A DNA stretch of 64,000 bases from a bacterium SCSIO 12741 (GTDB lineage: Bacteria; Bacteroidota; Bacteroidia; Flavobacteriales_G; Salibacteraceae): NCBI GenBank assembly GCA_024398055.1, contig CP073749.1:1054001-1118000 (forward strand), written 5' to 3'. The translations under genes and the position numbers were made by a program. The notes under the pieces were generated by a model that was given only the letters and a program-made list of their open reading frames with translations, was not told where the DNA came from and searched no databases. Each line of letters starts with the position of its first letter. Position 1 is the stretch's first letter. This document shows, one piece after another, positions 1 through 8,535 of this stretch.

Positions 1-798
1 CAGACTGAAATAGCGAATCACTGGCACCGCACAAATCAAGAGCAGGAGCAAACAGAAAACAAAACCCAAAACCGTATAATCGATTTGGCCTCGAGCCCGA
101 TTGAATCGGGTCAAATTCATAAATCCAATAAGCTTGTAATCCTTTTCCTGAATCTTGAGAGGCAGCACAAAGTAGCGGAACTTCTGACCCGAGACTTCAA
201 TTTCATTTTTAGTAGCGGCCAACTCCCCCATTCTCTTTTCATTGAGCAACGTATCCGAAATGTGGTAAGGAAGAAAACCAGCTGGCGATTGGTAGTAAAT
301 ATGACCCAGTCTGAAAATAGCGACTTTGTCGAAAAAATCGGTGTTTACCAAGTCCTCCATGTATCCATAAAAATCCATGGACAGGTATTGGGTATCCCTT
401 AGCAACAGATTAATTTGAGTTCCATTCTCCCGAAACCTCAAACCCTTTTCCCGTTGGACGGTGCTCTTTACATTTTTCCCTTCTCTCCGGAAGGTTTGCA
501 AGTGAATTCCCGAACTCACCATAATATCATGAAAGGCTTTAAGCCCCTCGTACGATTTTGGTCGAGGAATTCTTTGCGCCAAGGAATCAACGGCCCGCTT
601 AGCCGAAATCTTCCGGTAGCTCATATCCTCATAAAGCGCTTCTTTTTCAGATATGGCCTGCTGAATAGTTTGTAGACTTCGCTTTCCTTGTCGAATTAGA
701 ACTTCTTCATTTCGACTTAGCTGGTAATAGAAATAGGAGAATAGCACTGCGGCAATGACCAAAGTTGCCATCCATACTGCGGATAGTGTTAGTTTCAT
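1..798 (-). CDS. Membrane sensor-like protein, C-terminus beyond window edge
   Basis: An open frame runs without a stop from an ATG at 798 to the left edge of the window, giving 266 residues, so the gene is cut off. The N-terminus has one membrane helix (about residues 5-25), followed by an extracytoplasmic region of about 210 residues with a helical start (about 25-75), then a second membrane helix (about 243-262) right at the window edge. This helix, periplasmic domain, helix layout is typical of the input half of a sensor histidine kinase, a cyclase or a phosphatase; the output domain is not visible, so the class is inference. It is divergent from the small gene at 1132. No perfect TAnnTTTG promoter was seen upstream. 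Confidence 0.7.
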   Translation of the reverse strand, partial: MKLTLSAVWMATLVIAAVLFSYFYYQLSRNEEVLIRQGKRSLQTIQQAISEKEALYEDMSYRKISAKRAVDSLAQRIPRPKSYEGLKAFHDIMVSSGIHLQTFRREGKNVKSTVQREKGLRFRENGTQINLLLRDTQYLSMDFYGYMEDLVNTDFFDKVAIFRLGHIYYQSPAGFLPYHISDTLLNEKRMGELAATKNEIEVSGQKFRYFVLPLKIQEKDYKLIGFMNLTRFNRARGQIDYTVLGFVFCLLLLLICAVPVIRYFSL

Positions 799-1131
799 GG
801 GCGTTGAGATTTGGCCTCCTTATAGCCTAATAAGGGCGACGCAATTCTGAAAATTAAACCGAAATCCGGGAAATTCCAAAAAATGAGGCAGTTATAACCT
901 GATAGACAAGCAGTTGGTTTCGCCCCAAAAACAAATCTCAAAAGAGCACCTCCTATCTGTCAGTTGGTTGGCAAATCGTAAAGTGATTTCGCTTTTTTTG
1001 TTCTTTTTTTTCGGATTTTGAGCTAAATCCCTGATATTTAGGCATAGTTTTTTCAATCTAACTAAAATCCGGTCATTTATAGGGCAATCATCTGACCGAA
1101 TTTTCGTTTAACCCGATAAATCCAAATCGCT
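799..1131. other. Divergent intergenic region
   Basis: This 333-base AT-rich region separates the leftward sensor-like gene from the rightward small membrane protein and should hold both promoters. I found no exact TAnnTTTG element on either strand. A nine-base direct repeat (CAGTTGGTT) occurs at about 911 and 961, and T-runs lie at about 993-1012. No RNA gene or coding frame is evident. Confidence 0.4.
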
Positions 1132-1434
1132 ATGCACATCGCTCTGCAAGAACGAAGTCGTATACCAGCCATTTTATTGTTTATCATCGCCTCGGTGACT
1201 ACTGCATTGGCCCTCTTTTGGGTGGATGCCGGAGTCCATTCCAGCTACCCGATTTCACAGCCTGGAAACGTATATGGCGTCTTGATCAACGCTGTATCTC
1301 TCATTTTCTGCCAACTGCTGGTCTATCGATCTATACGCCCCTTTCTAACGATGGCACATTCCCGAATGATTGCTGTTAGTTTTGGGGTTCCGCTTGGTTT
1401 CTTTCTGGTGATTCTTTTATTCTACTTCTTTTAG
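1132..1434 (+). CDS. Small hypothetical membrane protein
   Basis: A 100-residue protein that I do not recognise. Three hydrophobic stretches (about residues 12-31, 47-66 and 78-99) predict three membrane helices, with a short basic N-terminus. No catalytic or binding motif is visible. It stands alone on the plus strand between a divergent sensor-like gene and the convergent end of the large minus-strand operon, 41 bases from that operon's last stop codon. The membrane-protein composition supports a real gene, but its shortness and the lack of a visible promoter keep confidence moderate. Confidence 0.5.
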   Translation: MHIALQERSRIPAILLFIIASVTTALALFWVDAGVHSSYPISQPGNVYGVLINAVSLIFCQLLVYRSIRPFLTMAHSRMIAVSFGVPLGFFLVILLFYFF

Positions 1435-1475
1435 AATAAGCGACAAACAAGCATTTCCGACTAATCGAATGACTT

Positions 1476-2144
1476 CTATTGGATAAGGAACACGTAGTTC
1501 TTTTCCAACCATACCATTCGCTCCCGTTCCAACTGAAAACTCAGTCCTTCCTTCACCGCTTTGTCTCGAATGATATCTATGGCACAGTCCTCTGACAAAA
1601 CCATATATATCCGAGTACTCTTGCGATCCATCAATACCAACTCATGAAACAAGCGATCAAAGTACTCAAATTCCTCCCCACAATACCAGGCCCGTTCCGC
1701 CATTTTGGAAGGGTTTCTGGGGTAGTAAGGTGGATTAATAAAAATGAAATCAAACTGAGGATCCGGAATATGGTCAAACAGGTCGGATACCAGCGCTCGT
1801 ACCTCCAGTCCGTTTTGAATCGCATTGATTTTCAGGTTTTCAATAGCAACTGGGTTGATGTCGGTAGACGTCACCGTAGCTCCCCGCTGGGCAGCGACTA
1901 AGGAAATGATTCCCGACCCTGCTCCGAGTTCCAGCACTTTCTTTCCCTTTAGCGGCAATCGCAGCATGTACTTGAGCAAAACCCTGGTGCTAAAAAATAA
2001 TCCAGGATGAAAGACACCGGGAGCCACAGTCAAATTAATGTCTCTCCAGGACCACATTCGCGGTTTTGAAGACGACTTTTCCTCCATCCGCTTGAGATGG
2101 GGGTCAAACAAGCGTTTCGATATTTTCCGAACGAGCGTTCGCAT
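1476..2144 (-). CDS. Class I SAM-dependent methyltransferase (NPPYY type)
   Basis: A 222-residue Rossmann-fold methyltransferase. Motif I (LELGAGSG, about 71-78) binds S-adenosylmethionine, TDIN at about 94-97 is the acidic ribose-binding turn, and NPPYY at about 137-141 is the catalytic motif of the family that includes PrmC/HemK and N6-adenine methyltransferases, which usually act on planar nitrogens. The substrate cannot be read from the sequence. It is the last gene of the radical SAM operon, three bases after the previous stop codon, so it may methylate the operon's product; a protein or RNA target is the alternative. It lacks the N-terminal helical domain of true PrmC. Confidence 0.8.
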   Translation of the reverse strand: MRTLVRKISKRLFDPHLKRMEEKSSSKPRMWSWRDINLTVAPGVFHPGLFFSTRVLLKYMLRLPLKGKKVLELGAGSGIISLVAAQRGATVTSTDINPVAIENLKINAIQNGLEVRALVSDLFDHIPDPQFDFIFINPPYYPRNPSKMAERAWYCGEEFEYFDRLFHELVLMDRKSTRIYMVLSEDCAIDIIRDKAVKEGLSFQLERERMVWLEKNYVFLIQ

Positions 2145-2147
2145 GAT

Positions 2148-3659
2148 TTATTCGCTGTAGAAACCTTCGATTTCAGGTTGTCTATACTTCCAGATTTTGT
2201 GAAGAGCCTTGATCTCGTATGGGTAGCCATATACCCCTGATCGATACCTCCAGGAAGCCAGTGTTCGCATAAATCCTTTTTTCACACCCTTAATCCTAAA
2301 ATCTGATTGAGTGGGATAATAGCCATTCAAAACCGTTTCAAAATTCTGGACCCGGTCAATAACTTTAGGAGTAAGCCAAGGAGTGAGTGGATTCTTTCTC
2401 AAATCAAAATTCTCCCACGACGGATTTAACCAATCCTCCAGATTTTCCGGAAAGTTGAATCCCGCTTCCGTAATTTGCTTGTACAAATCGGATCCTTCGG
2501 TAGGTACTGGGCTATAGAGGTAGATTATGATTTCAGTATCCGGATTTACCTCCTTCACCTGCTTAATGAAGTCGATATCTGCTTCCACTTGACGCATCAC
2601 TGTATCTTCATCCGGCCCTGGCATTCCAAGAACAAAAGAATACTCAGGAACGATATCAAATTTCTTCATTCGACCAGCGAAACTCAAAATCTGCTCTGCA
2701 CTTTGAGTTCCTCCTTTATCCATTTGGGCAAGCACCTCATCATTTCCACTTTCTGCCCCAAGAAAAATCATTCGGCATCCAGCTTCTCGCATCAAAGCCA
2801 GGTTTTCATCGCTATAGCGATCTATGGTATCAATTCGTCCTTCACCCCACCACTCGATTCCATCATTTAAAATGAGCTTAGAAAACTCGGCCGTTCTTTT
2901 CTGGGAAGTAAAAAAATTGTTGTCGTGAAATTCAATTCCATTAATGCCAATCTTCTCTTTGAGGTAGGTAACATTACGGTAGATAGCCTCGGCAGATTGC
3001 CCCTTCCAACGAGCGTTGTAGATGGGTACAACTGCACAAAAGGAACAGGTAAACGGACAGCCAAAACTGGTGTGCAAAGCAAAAGTTTTACTCCCCATAA
3101 AGGTCTTACCCAAGTAATTCTCCAAAGGATAAAAGGAGTTCATCTTTTCATAGGGCAAGGGAGGTAGCTTATCCATATCGGGCAGCACTTCCTTTCTGGT
3201 CTTTACCACCTTACCCTCTTCCAGGTAAATCAGGTTTTGGATATCACCTACAGGCTTGTCATTATCGATGGCATCCAACAAGGCTGGAAATGCCGAGTCT
3301 CCAGGTCCATTGATCACATAATCTACCGCCCCGGAACGGAGCACTACATCGCATTGGTTGGAGGCAAAATAGCCTCCCCAGATGTTTACGATATTGGGGT
3401 ATTCCTTTCTTATTTTCTGGGTAAAAGGAATGGCCTCTTTTAACTGAGGACCAGGCATAACGGTAGACCCAAAAAATCCAAACTTTCCCGAATCCAAATG
3501 TGATTTGATAACACTCCATGGATCCGATTCCAGGTTTCCGTCTACGAAAGCATATTCGTAATTCCCGTCAATCGAGGCTGCTACCTGAAGGATAGAATTG
3601 GGCACCCGGTATTTGTGGCGGGCGCTTCGCGGATTAAACAGTAGGACAGCTTTTTTCAT
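2148..3659 (-). CDS. B12-binding-like radical SAM protein
   Basis: A 503-residue two-domain enzyme. Residues about 1-135 resemble the cobalamin-binding Rossmann domain of class B-type radical SAM proteins, though the base-binding DxHxxG motif is absent. The core has the [4Fe-4S] motif C201-x3-C205-x2-C208 and later strands such as GAESGN, typical of the Elp3/MiaB-like radical SAM barrel. Such proteins make methylated or rearranged products by radical chemistry; the substrate is unknown. Its ATG overlaps the preceding stop codon by one base (TGATG). The long C-terminal tail (about 400-503) is rich in aromatic and basic residues and may contact the membrane or substrate (inference). Confidence 0.85.
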   Translation of the reverse strand: MKKAVLLFNPRSARHKYRVPNSILQVAASIDGNYEYAFVDGNLESDPWSVIKSHLDSGKFGFFGSTVMPGPQLKEAIPFTQKIRKEYPNIVNIWGGYFASNQCDVVLRSGAVDYVINGPGDSAFPALLDAIDNDKPVGDIQNLIYLEEGKVVKTRKEVLPDMDKLPPLPYEKMNSFYPLENYLGKTFMGSKTFALHTSFGCPFTCSFCAVVPIYNARWKGQSAEAIYRNVTYLKEKIGINGIEFHDNNFFTSQKRTAEFSKLILNDGIEWWGEGRIDTIDRYSDENLALMREAGCRMIFLGAESGNDEVLAQMDKGGTQSAEQILSFAGRMKKFDIVPEYSFVLGMPGPDEDTVMRQVEADIDFIKQVKEVNPDTEIIIYLYSPVPTEGSDLYKQITEAGFNFPENLEDWLNPSWENFDLRKNPLTPWLTPKVIDRVQNFETVLNGYYPTQSDFRIKGVKKGFMRTLASWRYRSGVYGYPYEIKALHKIWKYRQPEIEGFYSE

Positions 3660-4738
3660 CAGGTAGCACTACAACATCTTGAACATGCGGGCATAAATCC
3701 ACCTTCTTTCATAATTGAGGTGCGAAAATCGGCCGCTGTTTTGGAATTCCATATTTGAGGAAAGTCCTGTTCATACAGGTTCCCCAGGGTTAGGTTAAAG
3801 CAACGCCCATGTGCGGGAATTGCCGAGCCATCGGACTTAAACATGATGCTTGAAAAGATGGCAGTACAATATTTACCCAAAATTCGTTCGGGCTTGAGGT
3901 AATAATCCTGTAAATAATCAGGGTCCTCTATTTCGGGAGAAAAACTAATCCGGAAGGGATAGTCGCGCTTTCGCATTTCCCGAATTTCATTCATTAATTC
4001 GTTAAGGTCCATTTTGGAAAAATCAACCTCATCCAGATTGGATGCTGTGGCCGGATAGAGATGCCCCCATTTGGCGTTGTGAATTTCCGCCATTTTTTCA
4101 TCAGTAAACTGCGTATGCATAAAAGACACTTCCCGGATGGGCATTCCCTTTAAGGAATCCAACAATTCCATTAGGTTTCCGGTATTCCATTCAGTAATGG
4201 CGCAGATGACATCAATTTTGGGTGGGTTCTTTTCGCCAGCCAGCACTTCAAGTCCTTCCAAAGCCTTTTGAAAAGACCTCTTGTTACCACGAATTTCGTT
4301 GTGCACATCCTGAGGACCATCCAGCGAAACATACAATTCATTGAGACCACTTTCGCACAGCATTTTGGCTTTTTGCCTCAGCACGAGGGCATTGGTAGTT
4401 ATGGTGGTAAACAATCCTTTTTGATCAGCCAGTTTTAGGGATTCTTCCAAATGTGGATAGACCAGCGGTTCGGTGAATGCATAAGCCAACTTGCTTTTCG
4501 GAGAATACCTGGCTGTTTGATCTATTATTTTGCTAATCAGCTCAAGCGGCATGTTCAAGGGGTGAGTTCCTACCAGGTTTTGGGCAAAAACGGTATCGGT
4601 ATTCCCATTTCCAACATCACACATTTTGCAATGTAGGTTGCACACATTATTCACTCCCAGAACCACCCATTCCGGACCAACGAGAACTTTTCCCGGGTAA
4701 ACACGTGCATTAATATTTCTGACTTTTTCCCTAAGCAT
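3659..4738 (-). CDS. Radical SAM protein with SPASM-like C-terminus
   Basis: A 359-residue radical SAM enzyme without a B12 domain. The cluster motif C33-x3-C37-x2-C40 lies near the N-terminus, as in SPASM/Twitch proteins. The C-terminal part has further cysteines (GKYC, GRCFNL with GNLYEQ following, and C352, C355, C356), a layout matching a SPASM-type domain that binds one or two auxiliary Fe-S clusters. Known relatives modify peptides, sugars or cofactors; the substrate here is unknown. It overlaps the flippase gene upstream by eight bases and touches the next radical SAM gene, so co-translation is likely. It is the only enzyme of this subclass among the six radical SAM proteins of the operon. 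Confidence 0.85.
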   Translation of the reverse strand: MLREKVRNINARVYPGKVLVGPEWVVLGVNNVCNLHCKMCDVGNGNTDTVFAQNLVGTHPLNMPLELISKIIDQTARYSPKSKLAYAFTEPLVYPHLEESLKLADQKGLFTTITTNALVLRQKAKMLCESGLNELYVSLDGPQDVHNEIRGNKRSFQKALEGLEVLAGEKNPPKIDVICAITEWNTGNLMELLDSLKGMPIREVSFMHTQFTDEKMAEIHNAKWGHLYPATASNLDEVDFSKMDLNELMNEIREMRKRDYPFRISFSPEIEDPDYLQDYYLKPERILGKYCTAIFSSIMFKSDGSAIPAHGRCFNLTLGNLYEQDFPQIWNSKTAADFRTSIMKEGGFMPACSRCCSAT

Positions 4739-5927
4739 GATGACGCACTGTAAGTCGGTATTTTCGTTTAACCATTGCAGCTAACGAAATCCGACAAATT
4801 AATCCTCCAAGCAAGGCCCCGGCTATCCCATAATCTGGAACCACCCAATAACAAAACAAGGCATTGATTGCAGCGGCCGCTAAGGTAAACTTAACCAAGC
4901 TTCCTGCCTCATTTTTCTTCATGAGCCCCATACTTTCGATCAAGTAAAAGTACAAGGGGGCGAGGTACAAATAACACAAGCCAAACTCCCAAAGGGTTAG
5001 CTCAAAATCATAGAAATAATAAAGAACTCCACTAATGGCTAACAGGGCTGCTAAATTCACCACCATCCCCAATAGAATATATTGACGTCTTAAAGCAATT
5101 ATTCCACTTTCGTCCATTCGGTAGATGTTCTTTTGAAAAGGTGACAACACCAATCCGGCAAAGGTTTGCACTACAACCAAAAAACCGATCAAAACCTGGT
5201 ATTTCGCAATTTCAATTTCGGGCAATAACCAGGTAACCACATACAAATCTGACTTGCTCTGAAGCAAACCGGCCAAAGCCAGCATAAAAAAAGGAAAACT
5301 CAGAACCAGGTAGGATTGAATGGAAGTCCTGGTTGTGGTTTTGAACGCTTTGGGTAATACGGAAGAAAATCCTATGAGTAGCAATGCGCTACGAATCCAG
5401 GTTTGCCAAGCTACGCACCAAATAAAGTCAGACACGGTAAGCGTATCCCGAAAAAACCAAATTCCTCCAATGAGTATCACCATTCCTATGCCTTCGGTAA
5501 CAAGCGAATAGAGGTACTTCCGATGGTATTGAATGAGGGCTTCGAAAGAATGGTAAACAAAACGAGCCACCATCCAGAACAACAGTGGCTTGATCAAATC
5601 CCAACCCACGGGAAGAAAAAAGGCAATGGCAGCTACCGGCAATAAGAATAGGGAACGAGCAACCAAAGATTTGCCCCATTCCTGATTAATGGTTGCGGGT
5701 GAGAGTGAAAATTCCCGCATCAGGTAATGACGGCTCCCCCAATTGAGCCCAATAAAAAGAAGCTCCATTCCCACGAGATAGGGCACAATACTTCCCCAAA
5801 GCTCAGGAGAGACCAACCTTACCACCAGTAAAGAGGCCAGGATTCCTGCAACCGGTTTAGAAAAGGTATTGAGCGTTTCGAGGCTCACCAGCCTCGATCG
5901 ATTCCATATTTTGCGTCGTTTAGACAT
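4731..5927 (-). CDS. Wzx-like polysaccharide/lipid-linked glycan flippase
   Basis: A 398-residue polytopic membrane protein with about ten to twelve hydrophobic helices, beginning at about residue 20 after a basic N-terminus. The fold and length match the MOP superfamily (polysaccharide transport protein, Wzx/RfbX type), which flips lipid-linked glycans from the cytoplasmic to the periplasmic side of the inner membrane. It lies in the radical SAM operon between a lipoprotein and a SPASM-type enzyme, with one- and eight-base overlaps. With two glycosyltransferases in the same operon this suggests that the product is a lipid-linked, glycosylated molecule that crosses the membrane (inference). 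Family-level sequence conservation is low, so the substrate cannot be named. Confidence 0.75.
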   Translation of the reverse strand: MSKRRKIWNRSRLVSLETLNTFSKPVAGILASLLVVRLVSPELWGSIVPYLVGMELLFIGLNWGSRHYLMREFSLSPATINQEWGKSLVARSLFLLPVAAIAFFLPVGWDLIKPLLFWMVARFVYHSFEALIQYHRKYLYSLVTEGIGMVILIGGIWFFRDTLTVSDFIWCVAWQTWIRSALLLIGFSSVLPKAFKTTTRTSIQSYLVLSFPFFMLALAGLLQSKSDLYVVTWLLPEIEIAKYQVLIGFLVVVQTFAGLVLSPFQKNIYRMDESGIIALRRQYILLGMVVNLAALLAISGVLYYFYDFELTLWEFGLCYLYLAPLYFYLIESMGLMKKNEAGSLVKFTLAAAAINALFCYWVVPDYGIAGALLGGLICRISLAAMVKRKYRLTVRHHA

Positions 5928-7108
5928 TAGGGTTCATCCACCGGCCAATTGGGCTCATAAGCCGAAAATTCACGCGATGATTCAGGTACAGGTGTTGCTG
6001 GAAAGGGCGCTAAAGGATCAACGTCTTTGCGGCTATACACATCTCCCAACTGAGGGAATTCTCCATGTTTATGACTGGTCAATCCGGCCAATTTGTTTTT
6101 TACTTCCTGCTCAGTCATCCCCCATTCCTGAGCCAAGCGGTAGGCACTGGGCTCTTCAAAACTGAGGTATAGCAATTCCATAAAGGTGTGATCCTGCTTA
6201 TTGGAATAATCAATAGCCGTTTCCAGCCCGGCACGGTAACGATCCAAAGCAGTTTGAAAGGAATCTACTTCCTCCCGAAAGTCATCCGGTGATAAGTAAT
6301 CTCGGTAATGAGTAACTGCCGAAAATGGCTCCATCACATTAAGCTCATGGCACCAGAGGCACTTGGCAGGCTTTCCCGCTGCACTGAACACCGGATCAGC
6401 TGCGGTAATCAAGATTCCCGAGACACCGTAAATACCAAAACGTAGTTGACCATTTTTCATCACATCCATCACCTCGAATTCAAGGATAGAATTTGGATTG
6501 GCCGTGTCCGAAATTTCTTTGGAAACAAAAGCCATGGCATGGCTATTCTCCATCACCGACGTCATTTGAATGAGTCTGGATTTATGAGACACCGCAGACT
6601 CTACAATTCCAGCTTCTTTCTCCCGAAAGTTATAATTGGCCTGAAAAGCTTTCTGCCGATTAGGCATCTCAACGAGTTTATAGTAATGCCAGCTACTGTT
6701 CAAGGTAAGCATCAAAAATCGTCCGGCGTCCATTCCACCTCTGTGCTGGTATTCTCGCCGGCCCTGGATGTAACGGATAAAACTTTCAAGTACTTCTTGT
6801 GCTTGTTCGCTAAAACCTGCCTTTTCGTAATGAAAGGTCATGCGATTTCCTTGCCATTCAAATATTTCGTGAGCAGTAGATGCTGGAAGTTCGGCCCCCA
6901 AAAAGGAAAGTCCCCATAAAAACCCGGTTTCAAAATCTTCTCTTCGTTCCTCCGGAGAGTAGGCATCCCAATACAGGTAAAAGGGCTTCATGGTTTCTTC
7001 AACCGGTTCCTCCTGAGAAATCGGCACCTCATGTACCTCCTTCCGGCATCCATCCAAAAGAATGAATAAACCCAACAAAAGGGCTATGACAAGTACTCCT
7101 CTTTTCAT
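5927..7108 (-). CDS. Lipoprotein with a CxxCH haem-binding motif
   Basis: A 393-residue predicted lipoprotein that I do not recognise as a named family. The N-terminus has a signal peptide ending in a lipobox (LLDGC, lipidated Cys21). A single CLWCH motif at 250-254 matches the covalent haem c attachment site, and the region after it (about 255-350) is helical. The C-terminus is proline-rich. If haem is attached, this is a periplasmic or outer-membrane-anchored cytochrome-like protein that could deliver electrons or sense redox state; the two cysteines could instead form a disulfide. It is the only exported protein without membrane helices in the radical SAM operon and overlaps both neighbours by one base. 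Confidence 0.7.
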   Translation of the reverse strand: MKRGVLVIALLLGLFILLDGCRKEVHEVPISQEEPVEETMKPFYLYWDAYSPEERREDFETGFLWGLSFLGAELPASTAHEIFEWQGNRMTFHYEKAGFSEQAQEVLESFIRYIQGRREYQHRGGMDAGRFLMLTLNSSWHYYKLVEMPNRQKAFQANYNFREKEAGIVESAVSHKSRLIQMTSVMENSHAMAFVSKEISDTANPNSILEFEVMDVMKNGQLRFGIYGVSGILITAADPVFSAAGKPAKCLWCHELNVMEPFSAVTHYRDYLSPDDFREEVDSFQTALDRYRAGLETAIDYSNKQDHTFMELLYLSFEEPSAYRLAQEWGMTEQEVKNKLAGLTSHKHGEFPQLGDVYSRKDVDPLAPFPATPVPESSREFSAYEPNWPVDEP

Positions 7109-8535
7109 TACTCCTTGGCCAACACGTGTTGGTAGTTTTTTAAGGCAAATTTCAAGGTATCCCAGAAATTTCGTTTCTCACTTCGGATGTACACGTAGAA
7201 GTATATCAATCCAAACCAAGCCTTAAACAAAAAGTTGGGTCGGAGGTAAATCAATCGTTTAATCAGCGGATAGGTCCAGGGCCATAAAACGGCGGTTTGA
7301 AAAAACTTCTGCAGGTTCTGCATTTCCCTAATATTCGGCACTTCCAACTTAGATTCCAGGAAGAAAGACTTATCCAAAGTCTCTACATCAAAGGTTGGGC
7401 TGAGGTAGCCCTTGGCGTAGGCATAATCGGTCAATTCTGTTCCGGGGAAGGGAGAAAACAAGGAACACCAAGGATAGTCGGCTTTGATCCGAATATTGAG
7501 CTCCAGAGTGGAGAAGGCGTCTTCCAGAGTTTCGTCCGGGAGTCCTAAAATATTGTAGGTTCTGAATTTAATTCCAGCTTCATGTAACCAGCCAGCAGCA
7601 GTTACAATCTGCTCATCGGTAAGCTGTTTTTTTAGAAGTTGATTTCGGAGATCCTCATTCCCCGACTCCACACCGAAGAATACGGATCTACATCCCGCTT
7701 CAGCCAGTTTAAAGGCGTATTTTTTATCAGCTGCTACCAGGTCTGCTCGAACGAGGCAAATGAATTCGAGTCCAATTTCTCGTTTGTATATCTCAAGGAA
7801 CTCGTACAACCAACTGCGGCTCATTCCAAAAACGTCATCGGCAAAGTAGATCACTTCTACCTCGGTTTCATTCTTAAGTCGACGGCACTCTTCGATCACC
7901 TCATCCATTTCACGAATGCGGACGTACTTTCCCTTGCCTTTGTAGAGATCACGCATAGCGTCTTCAAAACAAAAGGTACAGTGCCAGGGACAACCTCGTG
8001 AGGTGATCACATTACGGACCCGTCTATCCTGGCGATTATCCAAATCGTTGTACAATTCCCGATCGGGGTAAGGCAAGTCATCCAGTCGCTTGCTTAAGTT
8101 TCGCAAGGGATTGTGAACCGCCTTTCCATCCTGGAGAAAAGAAAGATTGGGCACATCCTGAAACGAATCTCCCTGATCCAGACGATTCATCAACTCCAAA
8201 AGCGATTCTTCTCCTTCTCCTCTGATCAGGTAATCCACTCCTTCTTCTTGAATAAACTCAGAGAAAAAAGTAGGATGCGAACCACCAAAGATGTTAGGAA
8301 TACCCGTTTCTGCTTTAATCGTTCGAGCCATGTTACGTGCCCAGTGATGGCTTCCACTCATAATCGAAAAGCCCACCATATCCGGTTTAAAGGATTCGAT
8401 TTTTGCCTTAAAATCATCCCACTTCTGGCCCAATATCAAATCACATTGATGCCCATGGTCTTTCAGGATAGCCGATAAGTACATCGGCCCCATGAATTCA
8501 TAATCTATGTTCTGAAGAAATAGGAGTTTAGCCAT
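7108..8535 (-). CDS. B12-binding-like radical SAM protein
   Basis: A 475-residue protein with an N-terminal cobalamin-binding-like domain (about 1-130, including the family motif GGSHPT at about 84-89 but no DxHxxG) and a radical SAM core with C182-x3-C186-x2-C189. GVESGNE further on is the usual SAM-contacting strand. The C-terminal region (about 400-475) is hydrophobic and aromatic, suggesting membrane contact. The family includes lipid and natural-product methylases and P-methyl or C-methyl transferases; no substrate can be assigned. It overlaps the GT87-like gene upstream by eight bases and the lipoprotein gene downstream by one. Confidence 0.85.
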   Translation of the reverse strand: MAKLLFLQNIDYEFMGPMYLSAILKDHGHQCDLILGQKWDDFKAKIESFKPDMVGFSIMSGSHHWARNMARTIKAETGIPNIFGGSHPTFFSEFIQEEGVDYLIRGEGEESLLELMNRLDQGDSFQDVPNLSFLQDGKAVHNPLRNLSKRLDDLPYPDRELYNDLDNRQDRRVRNVITSRGCPWHCTFCFEDAMRDLYKGKGKYVRIREMDEVIEECRRLKNETEVEVIYFADDVFGMSRSWLYEFLEIYKREIGLEFICLVRADLVAADKKYAFKLAEAGCRSVFFGVESGNEDLRNQLLKKQLTDEQIVTAAGWLHEAGIKFRTYNILGLPDETLEDAFSTLELNIRIKADYPWCSLFSPFPGTELTDYAYAKGYLSPTFDVETLDKSFFLESKLEVPNIREMQNLQKFFQTAVLWPWTYPLIKRLIYLRPNFLFKAWFGLIYFYVYIRSEKRNFWDTLKFALKNYQHVLAKE

